From the NCBI GenBank assembly GCA_937864255.1, contig CALMIT010000307.1, positions 1 to 11,060 on the forward strand: a stretch of 11,060 bases of DNA, written 5' to 3'. Below the pieces are notes generated by a model. It ran no database searches. It was not told where the DNA came from and was given only the letters and a program-made list of their open reading frames with translations. The stretch is from an uncultured Saprospiraceae bacterium. Lineage in GTDB: Bacteria; Bacteroidota; Bacteroidia; Chitinophagales; Saprospiraceae. The position numbers and the translations under genes were made by a program. Shown here piece by piece: positions 1 to 7,625 of this stretch. How positions within the stretch are numbered: position 1 is the first letter of the stretch; every line of letters starts with the position of its first letter.

Positions 1-143
1 TCACATAAAATCACCTGATACAAAGTAGCCGGAAAACTTATATCTTCTACATTGATTTGACTCATGCTATCCAGGATGGCGTCGAAAGACTGCTGCTGTG
101 CCTTTAGCTCCGTAGGCGTACAATCGGGCGGTGTGTCATCGCA
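1..143 (-). repeat. Repeated module, copy C, cut by the window edge
   Basis: This is the start of a third module, residues 2154-2200. It runs from CDDTPPDCTP through QQSFDAIL and ISFPATLYQVILC, closely parallel to QSFGDIKG and LTYPSYLYQLLLC in copy B. At DNA level, positions 1-40 and 364-403 match at 29 of 40 bases without gaps, by hand count. The rest of the copy lies outside the window. Confidence 0.7.
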
Positions 144-3100
144 GTACTTGGGCGGTATATTCGGATCGCTGGCAGTAATAAGTTTGTCGTCGGGGTCAGC
201 CATGATTAGTATTACGTCATCCAGCAGCAGCGTATCATTGATGCCATTTTCGGATTTTATTTTTAATTGTTGTCCGGGCGAAGTCAGTTGTACTGCGTCT
301 GTAAGCCTGTAATCACTATCCAGTTTGTCTAACTCATGCTGGAATAAATATTCGGGTTGGTTGTCACATAAAAGTAATTGATACAAATAGCTCGGATAAG
401 TTAGTTTGCCCGAGGTCAGAGAGCTTCTCTGTCCTTTTATATCACCAAAAGACTGTGTCTGCTGATCTGCGTCAAACAGCGTACACAAAGGATGTGGCCC
501 CATATTGCCGCAGGGATTACAATCACCGTCGTAGCAGTCATACTGCGGCACATCGCAGTATGAAATAATATAGCGGTGATTGTAGCAAGTATCTATGGAA
601 GGATCAAGACCTTCGGTGGTATCCACTGGCGGATAAGTAGGCGGCAACGGAATAGAATCCCACGCATAATTTCCCAAGACTTCAGGGTTGTGGTAATAAC
701 TATGGCGGATAATAGTATTACAAGTAGGAATAGTATAGTTTACTGAAGTAAGAATTCCGAAAGAACCAATGTCAGCATGGAGCAATTGGGAAAACCCGGG
801 AGACCATACAACTTCCATTTCATTTTCAGCAGGATTAGGGTTAATAGAAATATATGGTCTGTTAGGATCTGGGGCATGAGTCACTCCAAAACTTATCCAT
901 GGTAAGACACTCGGCCCAATAGTTCTAACATCTAAAGAATAGTTCGGGGAGTTTACTTGTTCACTCACCTGCCATAGTTGTATAGCACCATTGATTACTG
1001 CTCGAATAGCAGTTCTAAAGTTTTCGAAACCAGCAGTATTAGATGAATAATACAGGTGATCACTATTAATATTCAACGACGGATACTCCGCATTGACCCG
1101 ATTTGGATCAAGAACAATGGTTAAGGTTGTATCCGGGTTTTTTACGCTTACAGTTAAATGATCAATATACGTCACTTTATTCTGTAAAAAAGATTGTTCA
1201 TTGGTACCATACCTCACGTTTCTAAAATTATTAGAGACAATACTTTTGCTTTCTCTTTTGATTTCTTCAATCAAATGCCCACAATCCCGAGTCACAAACC
1301 AATCGTAGGTTATCCTGACCGCTGTAGTATTCGAGTCACCTACAACTTCATATTGCCAGTTTTCCTGATCAATTTTATAGATACAGGTATCTATTTCCTC
1401 TTTTACCGGGCACTCTGCGCTATTCACCGAAAATGTAGCGCCTTGTGTTCTCATATCCATTAGTTCCGCTGTAGTAATATCCAAAATCTGATCAGGAGCG
1501 ATACCTATTCTTACACTTTGATCGGGGTTTTCGAGCGGGATAGTTTGTAAAACTGAAAAAGGACCTTTTATAGCCTTCAATTCATCCGGCAACACATAAA
1601 GCACACTTTGATCGCACAATCTTACCTTAAACAAAGCAGAAGGTAGTTCTTCGGCCAGATTGTTGGCGCCCATTACTAATTTTATACTATCCACAGCATG
1701 TTCCTGAAGATCTCTTTCGAACGGGAGACAAACAGGATTATGCAGGCTGCACGGATCAGGTTCAACACAAACGTAGGAAATACCGGCGCCTACTCTATCT
1801 ATATTTACAGGCGATTGGCAGGGTATCAACATTGCAACCTGCATTTTTTCTACCTGCTCCGGGCTAGGTATGGTATCAGGAATTATGGAAAAATCTCCAT
1901 TTCCGCTAAGTTCAAGCAAATCCTGTCCGTGTATTTTTAAAAGCTTCTTGCCATCCCACAATCCTACATAAACAATACTGTTGGGTGGTGATTCAAATAG
2001 CCTGACCTTAGCTTCGTAGCCCAAAATCTGGGTATTTTCAGGCACTTCGATATCTACAGCCCAATCCGCTTCGTACATATCGGTATTAAAAGTCATGACA
2101 CTCCAGACGTGATCATCCTTTTTATATGATTTCTCATGCCCCGGGTTATCAGTAATAACGCTGGCCGGCTCCAACCCTAATTGTAAATATTGATCGATCA
2201 AAAATCTGCTGTTCACATCATAAGCATTTACAAAAAGAGTAGTGTCCACGCCATAACAAGGCAGAATAACGGTGTCCTGACAAGGATTTTGATCTACCAA
2301 TTCGATTTCGCCTCCGCGACTGGAAATAAGTGAAAGGAGTTCACTCAAATCTTCTACGCTCTCTTCATAAGGTGTTCTTCCGGTTCGTCCTACAAAACCG
2401 TGGGTAGGATCGAACGCACAACGAGGCTGAAATTTATCCGGAGTAACTTTATTGATATTTGTAAGCCACCCCATGATGTTGTACTTGTAATCTATTTTAC
2501 GATAAAACATACTGCCACCCGTCAATAACGCTACATTTTTGCTTTCAACTTCGTCGCGGATATTATAGGAAAAACCGTTTACAGGAATAGCAATTCCGTC
2601 AATCATTATATCGGTGGAAGTAGGGCGAAACGAATGGTCAAAACCATAATCATATCTCATGACTTTATTGGAATAACCATAATGATTTCTCTGAGTGAGT
2701 CGCAAATTGTCCGCGTGATCATAAGTATAGTTGTATAAATCAGAGCCGCCAATCGGATTTTGCTGACGCATCGTCTCTATCCTTCCGTAATTATCATAAG
2801 TATAGTCCGTCATGAGCATTTGGCCGTCTCTTTCCGGGCTTAGTAATCTGGCATAATAGTAATCCACCCAGGTCCTGTTTGGCACATAATGTGTTTCTTT
2901 CACTACATTATCGTCCCATTTGGCTAATTTTTCACGGCTATGCTTATCATATTCATAGTCTATTGTATTTCCGTTAGCATCCATCATTCTAGTCACCTCG
3001 TCCCTACAACTATATTCCAAGTAGCTGACAGTGCCTCCTCCCGGTACTGTCTTTGATGACAACAAGTCTTTAGCTCCATAAGCATAATCGTAAGCATTGC

Positions 3101-6100
3101 CAGCCGGCGTAGTAATATGTGCTATTTGTCCACTGCCGTGGTAGTCAAACTTAGTCTTGCCGTTAATGGCATCGGTAGTCTGTACGTGTTGCCCGAGGAA
3201 ATTGGTAAAAGTAGAAGTGGGGTTATTATTTTCATCAAAGACTTTGGTTTTAAAAAGTGCGTTTGCTGCGGCTCCATCCACTTCTCCTCCCGAATTACTG
3301 CTATATTCCGTTTTGACAAAAAAACCATTAGGGTGTATTTCTTTGAGTACCCGGTTTAAAGGTGATTTTTCATATTCAAAAGTTGTATAGCTGCCGGGCA
3401 GGTATAATTTTTTCTCAACCCGACCCTGATTATCATACTCTATCTCGTCCCATACTACATCTTCTCCTCCGGGACCATAACCCTGTTTCACCAAATTCAC
3501 AAGCCTTCCCCACCCGTCAAAATTTTGACGACTGTGTTGATGAGAAGCATCACTATATTTTGCATCCGTCTGAATATAATTGTATGGATTACCCTGTCGT
3601 AAAAAGCCGTAATTGTATTCTGTTTCAATATTGGTACCTCTTTGTTTGACTTTGTGCAATCTCAAAAGCCCGTCATATTCATACGTTGTCGTTTGTGCAT
3701 TCTGATCTGTGTAACTCTGCAACTGCCTGTAAGGATACCAGGTCCAATTCCAAATCCAGTCATCAAAAGTTTTGGTGTTTAAAAGCCCATTTGTCCAGTT
3801 ATAAGTCTCTGCCCCAAAGCATTCGTCTGTTGGTCCTCGATACAATAGTGTCGGGAAACCCTGATTGTCATAAGATGCTATCCTTGCTTCTTTCTGCCAT
3901 CCACTTTTGTAGGAATAATATTCGGCGGGCAATATTTGCGTACCGTTAAAACTTCCAAACACTGTTTTAGTACCCTGATTAATTAACCCACTCTCCAATG
4001 TTTCAAGCGGAATCCCAATCATGTGGCGATCGATCATTTCCTGAGCCATAGGGGCGCCAGGGTCGTCGTGCGGGTATTTAATATTGGTAGTTTGAGTAGT
4101 CTGATCGGATAGATTGGTTTGGGTGACATTAATAGGACTAGTATGCTGAAAGTGGTTAGGATAAATATACTCTGTTCTAATCGCCACCGGATCCCCTCCT
4201 GTGGTACCATAAGTCATTGTAGTTGATGATTCAATTTTATAGGACTCCGAATACCAATCATCGTTTATAGTATGATATTTATTCAGGCTTTGTTCATTTA
4301 GGCCTATAATCGAACGTTCAACAAGCCCGGTTGTTAGTATTTTTATATTTTCATCATAATTAATTATTTGATAATCGTTTTCTACTTCTTTTACCATGCT
4401 CCCTGAAACATTATAAAAAGTTTGTTTTTTTATTAAGCCGTCTTTAAATGACGTCGGCCTTCTGGGATGAAAGGGAAAGGCATTAGGTCTATTATTAGAA
4501 AAATTGGTAAATTCGGAAACGACGTAACCATTACCAATTTCTATTTCCTTTACCTCCTTATAAGTAATCGGCCCTCCTCCGCTGTGGCTCGAATTAAATA
4601 CGGTCTGATTAGCTTTGATTCTATAATACCAGCATGGGACTTCTATGGGGGATGATTGTCCTGTACCAGATATTACTTTTATAGTTTTATATACATCATA
4701 ATACTTAGGTATAGTTGTTAATTGTCCGCTTGATCTCAATGGCTCTCCAGACATCTTATATACATAGTCTTTTTGTTTTACTTTGTTTCCATCCGAATAT
4801 TTTAAAGTTTTTACTCTAACACCTCCCGCCCGTGTACTAAAATTACTCGAATTTTGCATTGACTCTGGTACTTCATCATAGTAAGTTATTTTTGCTTCAA
4901 CTTCGGTATATGGCTCAAAACTTTCAACTTTCAATTCATAGGTTATATTAGCTTCTAAATTAATTTCCATCGAATAATCTCCTATATGGTAACATGGGAT
5001 TTCTAATACGACAGCGCTGGGAGTTTCCAAAGTAATTTTTCCATAACCATTTGCGGGATCTGGAGGCGGGGCATTAGAAGAATAGACAATACTATATTCC
5101 AATGTAGCCCAACCCATTCTATTTGACGAAAATAAAGTGGAAGCTTCATCTAAAGGTGGTGTCTCGACAGTGGCTGTTCTTTGTACAAGCAGATTTGCTA
5201 TGGGCAAATTACTTATATCAAATCCATAATCATTAGGTTCGTATTCTATTTCTGTATAACCACCTGTTGGAAAGACTATTTTCTCCAGCATTCCGGCTCC
5301 CAGATATCTCCCGCTTATGGTCTGATCTGGCTCTCGGTCATTTCCATTGAGACTATAACTACCTATCGTCAAATTCGGTGCAACAACAGGGTAAGTGGGC
5401 TGCCCAGTTTTCCCATTATAATAACCCCAATGATCGAAAGATTTTGAATCTATTTTGGGCAAAGGCTCTGAGTTATAGAAAAAATCATATGGTGGTTCGG
5501 CTAAACCTCCTGTGCCAAATTCTTGAATTTTCTCTAATTTTAGTCTTTCTCCATTAAAGCTATCGTAAAAAAAGTCAAAAGTCTTTACCGTTTGTCCGCC
5601 CGAACTAATAATAATTTTATCAAGATATTTGGAACCTGGCAAATCAAAGCGGTCTTCAATGGATGCTTGAAAATATATAGATTCTCCTGTTAAACTATTT
5701 GTAATAGCTTCTAACCTTTTGCCCAAAATTATTGTAAGAGAAGTAGATAAGGAACTTACAGGTGTAGACCCACAATCGCTTGTGTTCCACCCGGGTGACT
5801 CATATAATATTACTTCTGTTTTGGTAATATTGTTATTAAATGTTTCATTAGCATAGCTAAAAGTAATTATTTCAATTTCATTAGGGTCTCTTATCATACT
5901 CAAATGCCAACTAGAAAAATAAGATTCAGTATTTGTATCCGTACCATTCCCTGTTGTGACAATACTCTCCTCCGGAGTGGAAAATATATAACTATTACCC
6001 AATGGATCAAATATTTCAAATCCCGATATTGTCCCATCAAGTTCAAAACTAGGAAAAATTCTCACATCATTCTTAGGTATTAAAACTATTGTTAAGTCTT

Positions 6101-6602
6101 TTTTTATAAAGAAAGCACCCGATATACCATTACCCAAATTATAAGAAAACAGATCGGGTTGTGAATCATAATGACCTTCAACACAATCAAGAAGGAATGG
6201 CTTATTAGACTCCGGATTTTGTGGAATTTCTGGCAAAGATAGATAGCCTCCTTTATCATCAGGTAGCCCTTGAACTGTCCTTGAAATTACTCCTCCCACA
6301 TTCAAAGACCAACCTAAACCAACCCAAGAAGATATTTCTGGTACTTGTATGCCACCTGAACTATATATTAATGAGACAGAAGAATTTAGATGTTCTTTTC
6401 CAATGCCATAAATAGGTATTTCAAAATTTGGTCTTCCTGTATATAAATTTACATTGACATCTTTATTTTTTAATAGTGCTGAGACTGTTGGAGAACTTGG
6501 GATATCTACATAAGTAGGCTGAATTCCATCTCCATTACCTTGCCCTGAAAGAAAGTTTACTGCAAAACACAACGCACTTATTAAAGGAATAATATTTTTC
6601 AT
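1..6602 (-). CDS. Giant secreted RHS/YD-repeat family protein (partial, C-terminus off the left edge)
   Basis: The frame starts at ATG 6602-6600 and stays open to position 1, giving 2200 codons with no stop or frameshift. Residues 1 to about 21 look like a signal peptide (MKNIIPLISALCFAVNFLSG). Residues about 30-960 resemble the N-terminal part of Bacteroidota RHS proteins, with DHWGYYNGK at 390-398 and FPTGGYTEIEYE from 444. Residues about 970-1385 carry degenerate YD repeats, such as YEYDGLLRL (from 974), YEYDKHSR and YTYDNYGRIET, and end in GWLTNIN (1378-1384). Residues about 1385-2200 are a long section with cysteine clusters and three copies of a ~120-residue module. Members of this family build a large beta-rich shell and often carry a variable C-terminal domain after an RHS core. 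Neither is in the window, so a toxin role is unproven. The gene follows a T9SS-type secreted protein gene by 78 bp and is much richer in AT than rodA-tgt-lptF/G. No Shine-Dalgarno sequence is visible, as is usual in Bacteroidota. Confidence 0.9.
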   Translation of the reverse strand, partial: MKNIIPLISALCFAVNFLSGQGNGDGIQPTYVDIPSSPTVSALLKNKDVNVNLYTGRPNFEIPIYGIGKEHLNSSVSLIYSSGGIQVPEISSWVGLGWSLNVGGVISRTVQGLPDDKGGYLSLPEIPQNPESNKPFLLDCVEGHYDSQPDLFSYNLGNGISGAFFIKKDLTIVLIPKNDVRIFPSFELDGTISGFEIFDPLGNSYIFSTPEESIVTTGNGTDTNTESYFSSWHLSMIRDPNEIEIITFSYANETFNNNITKTEVILYESPGWNTSDCGSTPVSSLSTSLTIILGKRLEAITNSLTGESIYFQASIEDRFDLPGSKYLDKIIISSGGQTVKTFDFFYDSFNGERLKLEKIQEFGTGGLAEPPYDFFYNSEPLPKIDSKSFDHWGYYNGKTGQPTYPVVAPNLTIGSYSLNGNDREPDQTISGRYLGAGMLEKIVFPTGGYTEIEYEPNDYGFDISNLPIANLLVQRTATVETPPLDEASTLFSSNRMGWATLEYSIVYSSNAPPPDPANGYGKITLETPSAVVLEIPCYHIGDYSMEINLEANITYELKVESFEPYTEVEAKITYYDEVPESMQNSSNFSTRAGGVRVKTLKYSDGNKVKQKDYVYKMSGEPLRSSGQLTTIPKYYDVYKTIKVISGTGQSSPIEVPCWYYRIKANQTVFNSSHSGGGPITYKEVKEIEIGNGYVVSEFTNFSNNRPNAFPFHPRRPTSFKDGLIKKQTFYNVSGSMVKEVENDYQIINYDENIKILTTGLVERSIIGLNEQSLNKYHTINDDWYSESYKIESSTTMTYGTTGGDPVAIRTEYIYPNHFQHTSPINVTQTNLSDQTTQTTNIKYPHDDPGAPMAQEMIDRHMIGIPLETLESGLINQGTKTVFGSFNGTQILPAEYYSYKSGWQKEARIASYDNQGFPTLLYRGPTDECFGAETYNWTNGLLNTKTFDDWIWNWTWYPYRQLQSYTDQNAQTTTYEYDGLLRLHKVKQRGTNIETEYNYGFLRQGNPYNYIQTDAKYSDASHQHSRQNFDGWGRLVNLVKQGYGPGGEDVVWDEIEYDNQGRVEKKLYLPGSYTTFEYEKSPLNRVLKEIHPNGFFVKTEYSSNSGGEVDGAAANALFKTKVFDENNNPTSTFTNFLGQHVQTTDAINGKTKFDYHGSGQIAHITTPAGNAYDYAYGAKDLLSSKTVPGGGTVSYLEYSCRDEVTRMMDANGNTIDYEYDKHSREKLAKWDDNVVKETHYVPNRTWVDYYYARLLSPERDGQMLMTDYTYDNYGRIETMRQQNPIGGSDLYNYTYDHADNLRLTQRNHYGYSNKVMRYDYGFDHSFRPTSTDIMIDGIAIPVNGFSYNIRDEVESKNVALLTGGSMFYRKIDYKYNIMGWLTNINKVTPDKFQPRCAFDPTHGFVGRTGRTPYEESVEDLSELLSLISSRGGEIELVDQNPCQDTVILPCYGVDTTLFVNAYDVNSRFLIDQYLQLGLEPASVITDNPGHEKSYKKDDHVWSVMTFNTDMYEADWAVDIEVPENTQILGYEAKVRLFESPPNSIVYVGLWDGKKLLKIHGQDLLELSGNGDFSIIPDTIPSPEQVEKMQVAMLIPCQSPVNIDRVGAGISYVCVEPDPCSLHNPVCLPFERDLQEHAVDSIKLVMGANNLAEELPSALFKVRLCDQSVLYVLPDELKAIKGPFSVLQTIPLENPDQSVRIGIAPDQILDITTAELMDMRTQGATFSVNSAECPVKEEIDTCIYKIDQENWQYEVVGDSNTTAVRITYDWFVTRDCGHLIEEIKRESKSIVSNNFRNVRYGTNEQSFLQNKVTYIDHLTVSVKNPDTTLTIVLDPNRVNAEYPSLNINSDHLYYSSNTAGFENFRTAIRAVINGAIQLWQVSEQVNSPNYSLDVRTIGPSVLPWISFGVTHAPDPNRPYISINPNPAENEMEVVWSPGFSQLLHADIGSFGILTSVNYTIPTCNTIIRHSYYHNPEVLGNYAWDSIPLPPTYPPVDTTEGLDPSIDTCYNHRYIISYCDVPQYDCYDGDCNPCGNMGPHPLCTLFDADQQTQSFGDIKGQRSSLTSGKLTYPSYLYQLLLCDNQPEYLFQHELDKLDSDYRLTDAVQLTSPGQQLKIKSENGINDTLLLDDVILIMADPDDKLITASDPNIPPKYCDDTPPDCTPTELKAQQQSFDAILDSMSQINVEDISFPATLYQVILC
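141..521 (-). repeat. Repeated ~120-residue Cys-bordered module, copy B (in the RHS protein)
   Basis: This copy covers residues 2028-2154. It opens with CNPCGNMGPHPLC, contains SFGDIKG, then LTYPSYLYQLLLCD with Cys at residue 2079, then YLFQHELDKL and LTSPGQQLKIK, and ends at the Cys of PKYCDD. The distance from the first Cys to the Cys of LCD is 51 residues, identical to copy A. Copy C follows directly with a 363-nt period, which is 121 codons and in frame. Confidence 0.7.
1410..1769 (-). repeat. Repeated ~120-residue Cys-bordered module, copy A (in the RHS protein)
   Basis: This copy covers residues 1612-1731. It opens with a Cys pair (CVEPDPC), passes through ELPSALFKVRLCD with Cys at residue 1663, then VLPDELKAI and IPLENPDQSVRI, and closes near NSAEC. 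The order of elements matches copy B: Cys pair, helix-like stretch, P-x-x-L-[YF]-[QK]-x-x-LCD, a DEL/HEL helix, then a beta stretch containing PxQ. The function is unknown. The module reads like an extracellular beta-rich domain, which is an inference only. Confidence 0.65.
2450..3695 (-). repeat. YD-repeat region inside the giant RHS gene
   Basis: This segment codes for about residues 970-1385. It holds repeated units built around aromatic-x-Tyr-Asp followed by a Gly/Arg-Leu type strand: YEYDGLLRL, NFDGWGRLVNLVKQ, EYDNQGRVEKKLY, FDYHGSGQIAHI, YEYDKHSREKLAKW, YTYDNYGRIETMRQ and YTYDHADNLRLTQ. Spacing between units varies and they are too diverged to be a DNA-level tandem array. In the RHS/teneurin family these units form the spiral beta shell that encloses the C-terminal polypeptide. 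The block ends with KYNIMGWLTNINK, a motif I associate from memory with the last part of the YD region in Bacteroidota RHS proteins. Confidence 0.8.
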
Positions 6603-6618
6603 AGTTACAGTTTTTAAA

Positions 6619-6630
6619 TGATAATTATCA
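6619..6630. promoter_or_regulatory. Perfect 12-bp palindrome ahead of the giant RHS gene
   Basis: TGATAATTATCA is its own reverse complement. It lies 16 bp before the ATG of the RHS gene, in the 78-bp gap after the SprB/T9SS gene. The position would suit an operator or a small RNA hairpin near the ribosome entry site. In such AT-rich sequence a chance palindrome is quite possible. I saw no clear Bacteroidota promoter (TTTG near -33, TAnnTTTG near -7) in this gap. Confidence 0.2.
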
Positions 6631-6680
6631 GTATTTTTCTAATATAATATACTTTGTTATGCTAAATAATAAAGAAAAGA

Positions 6681-7505
6681 TCATTTCTTGTTAATCTCAA
6701 AATATTCCTTTAGGTGGGTAAGTTTGAATGTCTGAAAGGCAGAATTTTCTTCACAGATTTTCAAAAAAAAGTTTCCGTCAGAGAGGTGTTTATCTTTTAA
6801 ATCCAGCTTAATCAGGTTTGAACCAGTCCAAAATATTTTTGATTTGAATACCTCCCTGCCTGATTCATCATAAAGAAATGTGGAGAGGTTTTTATTGGCA
6901 AAAGAATCAGGTAGTAAAATATTAATCTCCGAGGCGAAGGGATTAGGAAAAATTTTAATAGTTTCTACATCCTTATTATTTGTTTTTGTCAGTTTTTTAT
7001 CTTTTAAGATAGTGCATTCAAAAAACTTACCGCAAAAAGCGTCTGTCACCTCTACGCAAAACTTCCCGTCCTCATTTACAATTATATCCTGTGTTTTTAA
7101 TTTTGTATTCCACAAATACCCAAACGGGGGATTTCCTCCCTCAATGGTCAGATCCAGTTCAGTATTGTGCTGCTGTAGTAACTTATCTTTTTGCTTTATG
7201 TCAAGGTAAACAGGGCACACCGGAACAGTAGCATACAAATAGTATTCGACGCCAAACCTGTTTGTAATAGTTACTCCGTAAATACCGGGTGACAAATCTT
7301 TTACATCTTCCGTTGTAGCTCCATTGTTCCATTGGTACCGAAACGGCCCGGTATTTCCATTTGATTCGATATCAATAGCCCCATCTCTCGCGTTTCGGGC
7401 ACTTGCCGGAACAACTTCTTTTAATTCAACAAAAGCAAAAATTGAAGTAGGAAAAAGAAAAAAGATACAAAAATAGCTGAACAGGAAAAATCTGTGGTTT
7501 TTCAT
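6681..7505 (-). CDS. Secreted protein with two SprB-like repeats and a T9SS C-terminal sorting domain
   Basis: The protein has 274 residues. A frame extension to a TTG at 7523 exists, but the ATG at 7505 puts a standard signal peptide first (MKNHRFFLFSYFC..., likely cut after SIFA at residue 24), so I chose it. Residues about 27-95 form a SprB-type repeat, recognised by GPFRYQWNNGATTEDVKDL and SPGIYGVTITN. Residues about 115-165 are a weaker second repeat (NPPFGYLWN, then DGKFCVEVTDAFC). Residues about 183-262 fit the type A T9SS sorting domain, with IFPNPF at 185-190, LYDESGREVF and LSDGNFFLKI. Such domains direct passage through the outer membrane by the Por/T9SS machinery and are normally removed or anchored afterwards. 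About a dozen residues (LTHLKEYFEINKK) follow the usual end of the domain, which is slightly atypical. The gene precedes the giant RHS gene by 78 bp on the same strand, so the two may be co-transcribed. The ligand or partner is unknown. Confidence 0.8.
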   Translation of the reverse strand: MKNHRFFLFSYFCIFFLFPTSIFAFVELKEVVPASARNARDGAIDIESNGNTGPFRYQWNNGATTEDVKDLSPGIYGVTITNRFGVEYYLYATVPVCPVYLDIKQKDKLLQQHNTELDLTIEGGNPPFGYLWNTKLKTQDIIVNEDGKFCVEVTDAFCGKFFECTILKDKKLTKTNNKDVETIKIFPNPFASEINILLPDSFANKNLSTFLYDESGREVFKSKIFWTGSNLIKLDLKDKHLSDGNFFLKICEENSAFQTFKLTHLKEYFEINKK

Positions 7506-7625
7506 AACTAAGAGTTTTAGCAATGTTTCGTATAAATAACTTCAGGCTAAGTTATATTTTGATTTTATTTCATGCAACAATATTTTATAGTTTTTTCCGA
7601 AAGCCACAACAATTAACATTTACCC
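7506..7625. other. Intergenic gap between the housekeeping block and the accessory genes
   Basis: This 120-bp gap is AT-rich and carries no gene. It marks the change from the GC-rich rodA-tgt-lptF/G block to the AT-rich surface-protein genes. I would expect a promoter for the SprB/T9SS gene here, but no element matches the Bacteroidota consensus well, and I see no stable hairpin with a T-tract that would terminate the upstream transcript. Confidence 0.5.

Noticed and set aside
64..312. Plus-strand open frame of 82 codons, and similar plus-strand frames across 1-6602
   Set aside because: They lie antisense to the continuous RHS frame, have low-complexity or unrelated translations, and show no family motifs.
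522..1409. Possible metalloprotease or toxin domain in the unrecognised RHS segment
   Set aside because: I looked for HExxH and other compact catalytic motifs in the translation and saw none.
7575..7609. Possible promoter for the SprB/T9SS gene: TATTGTTG (one mismatch to TAnnTTTG) with an upstream TTG
   Set aside because: The spacing of 24 bases is longer than usual and such near matches are expected in AT-rich DNA.
7506..7625. Terminator after the LptF/G permease gene
   Set aside because: I found no GC-rich stem followed by a T-run on the minus strand, only AT-rich sequence with weak short complementarities.
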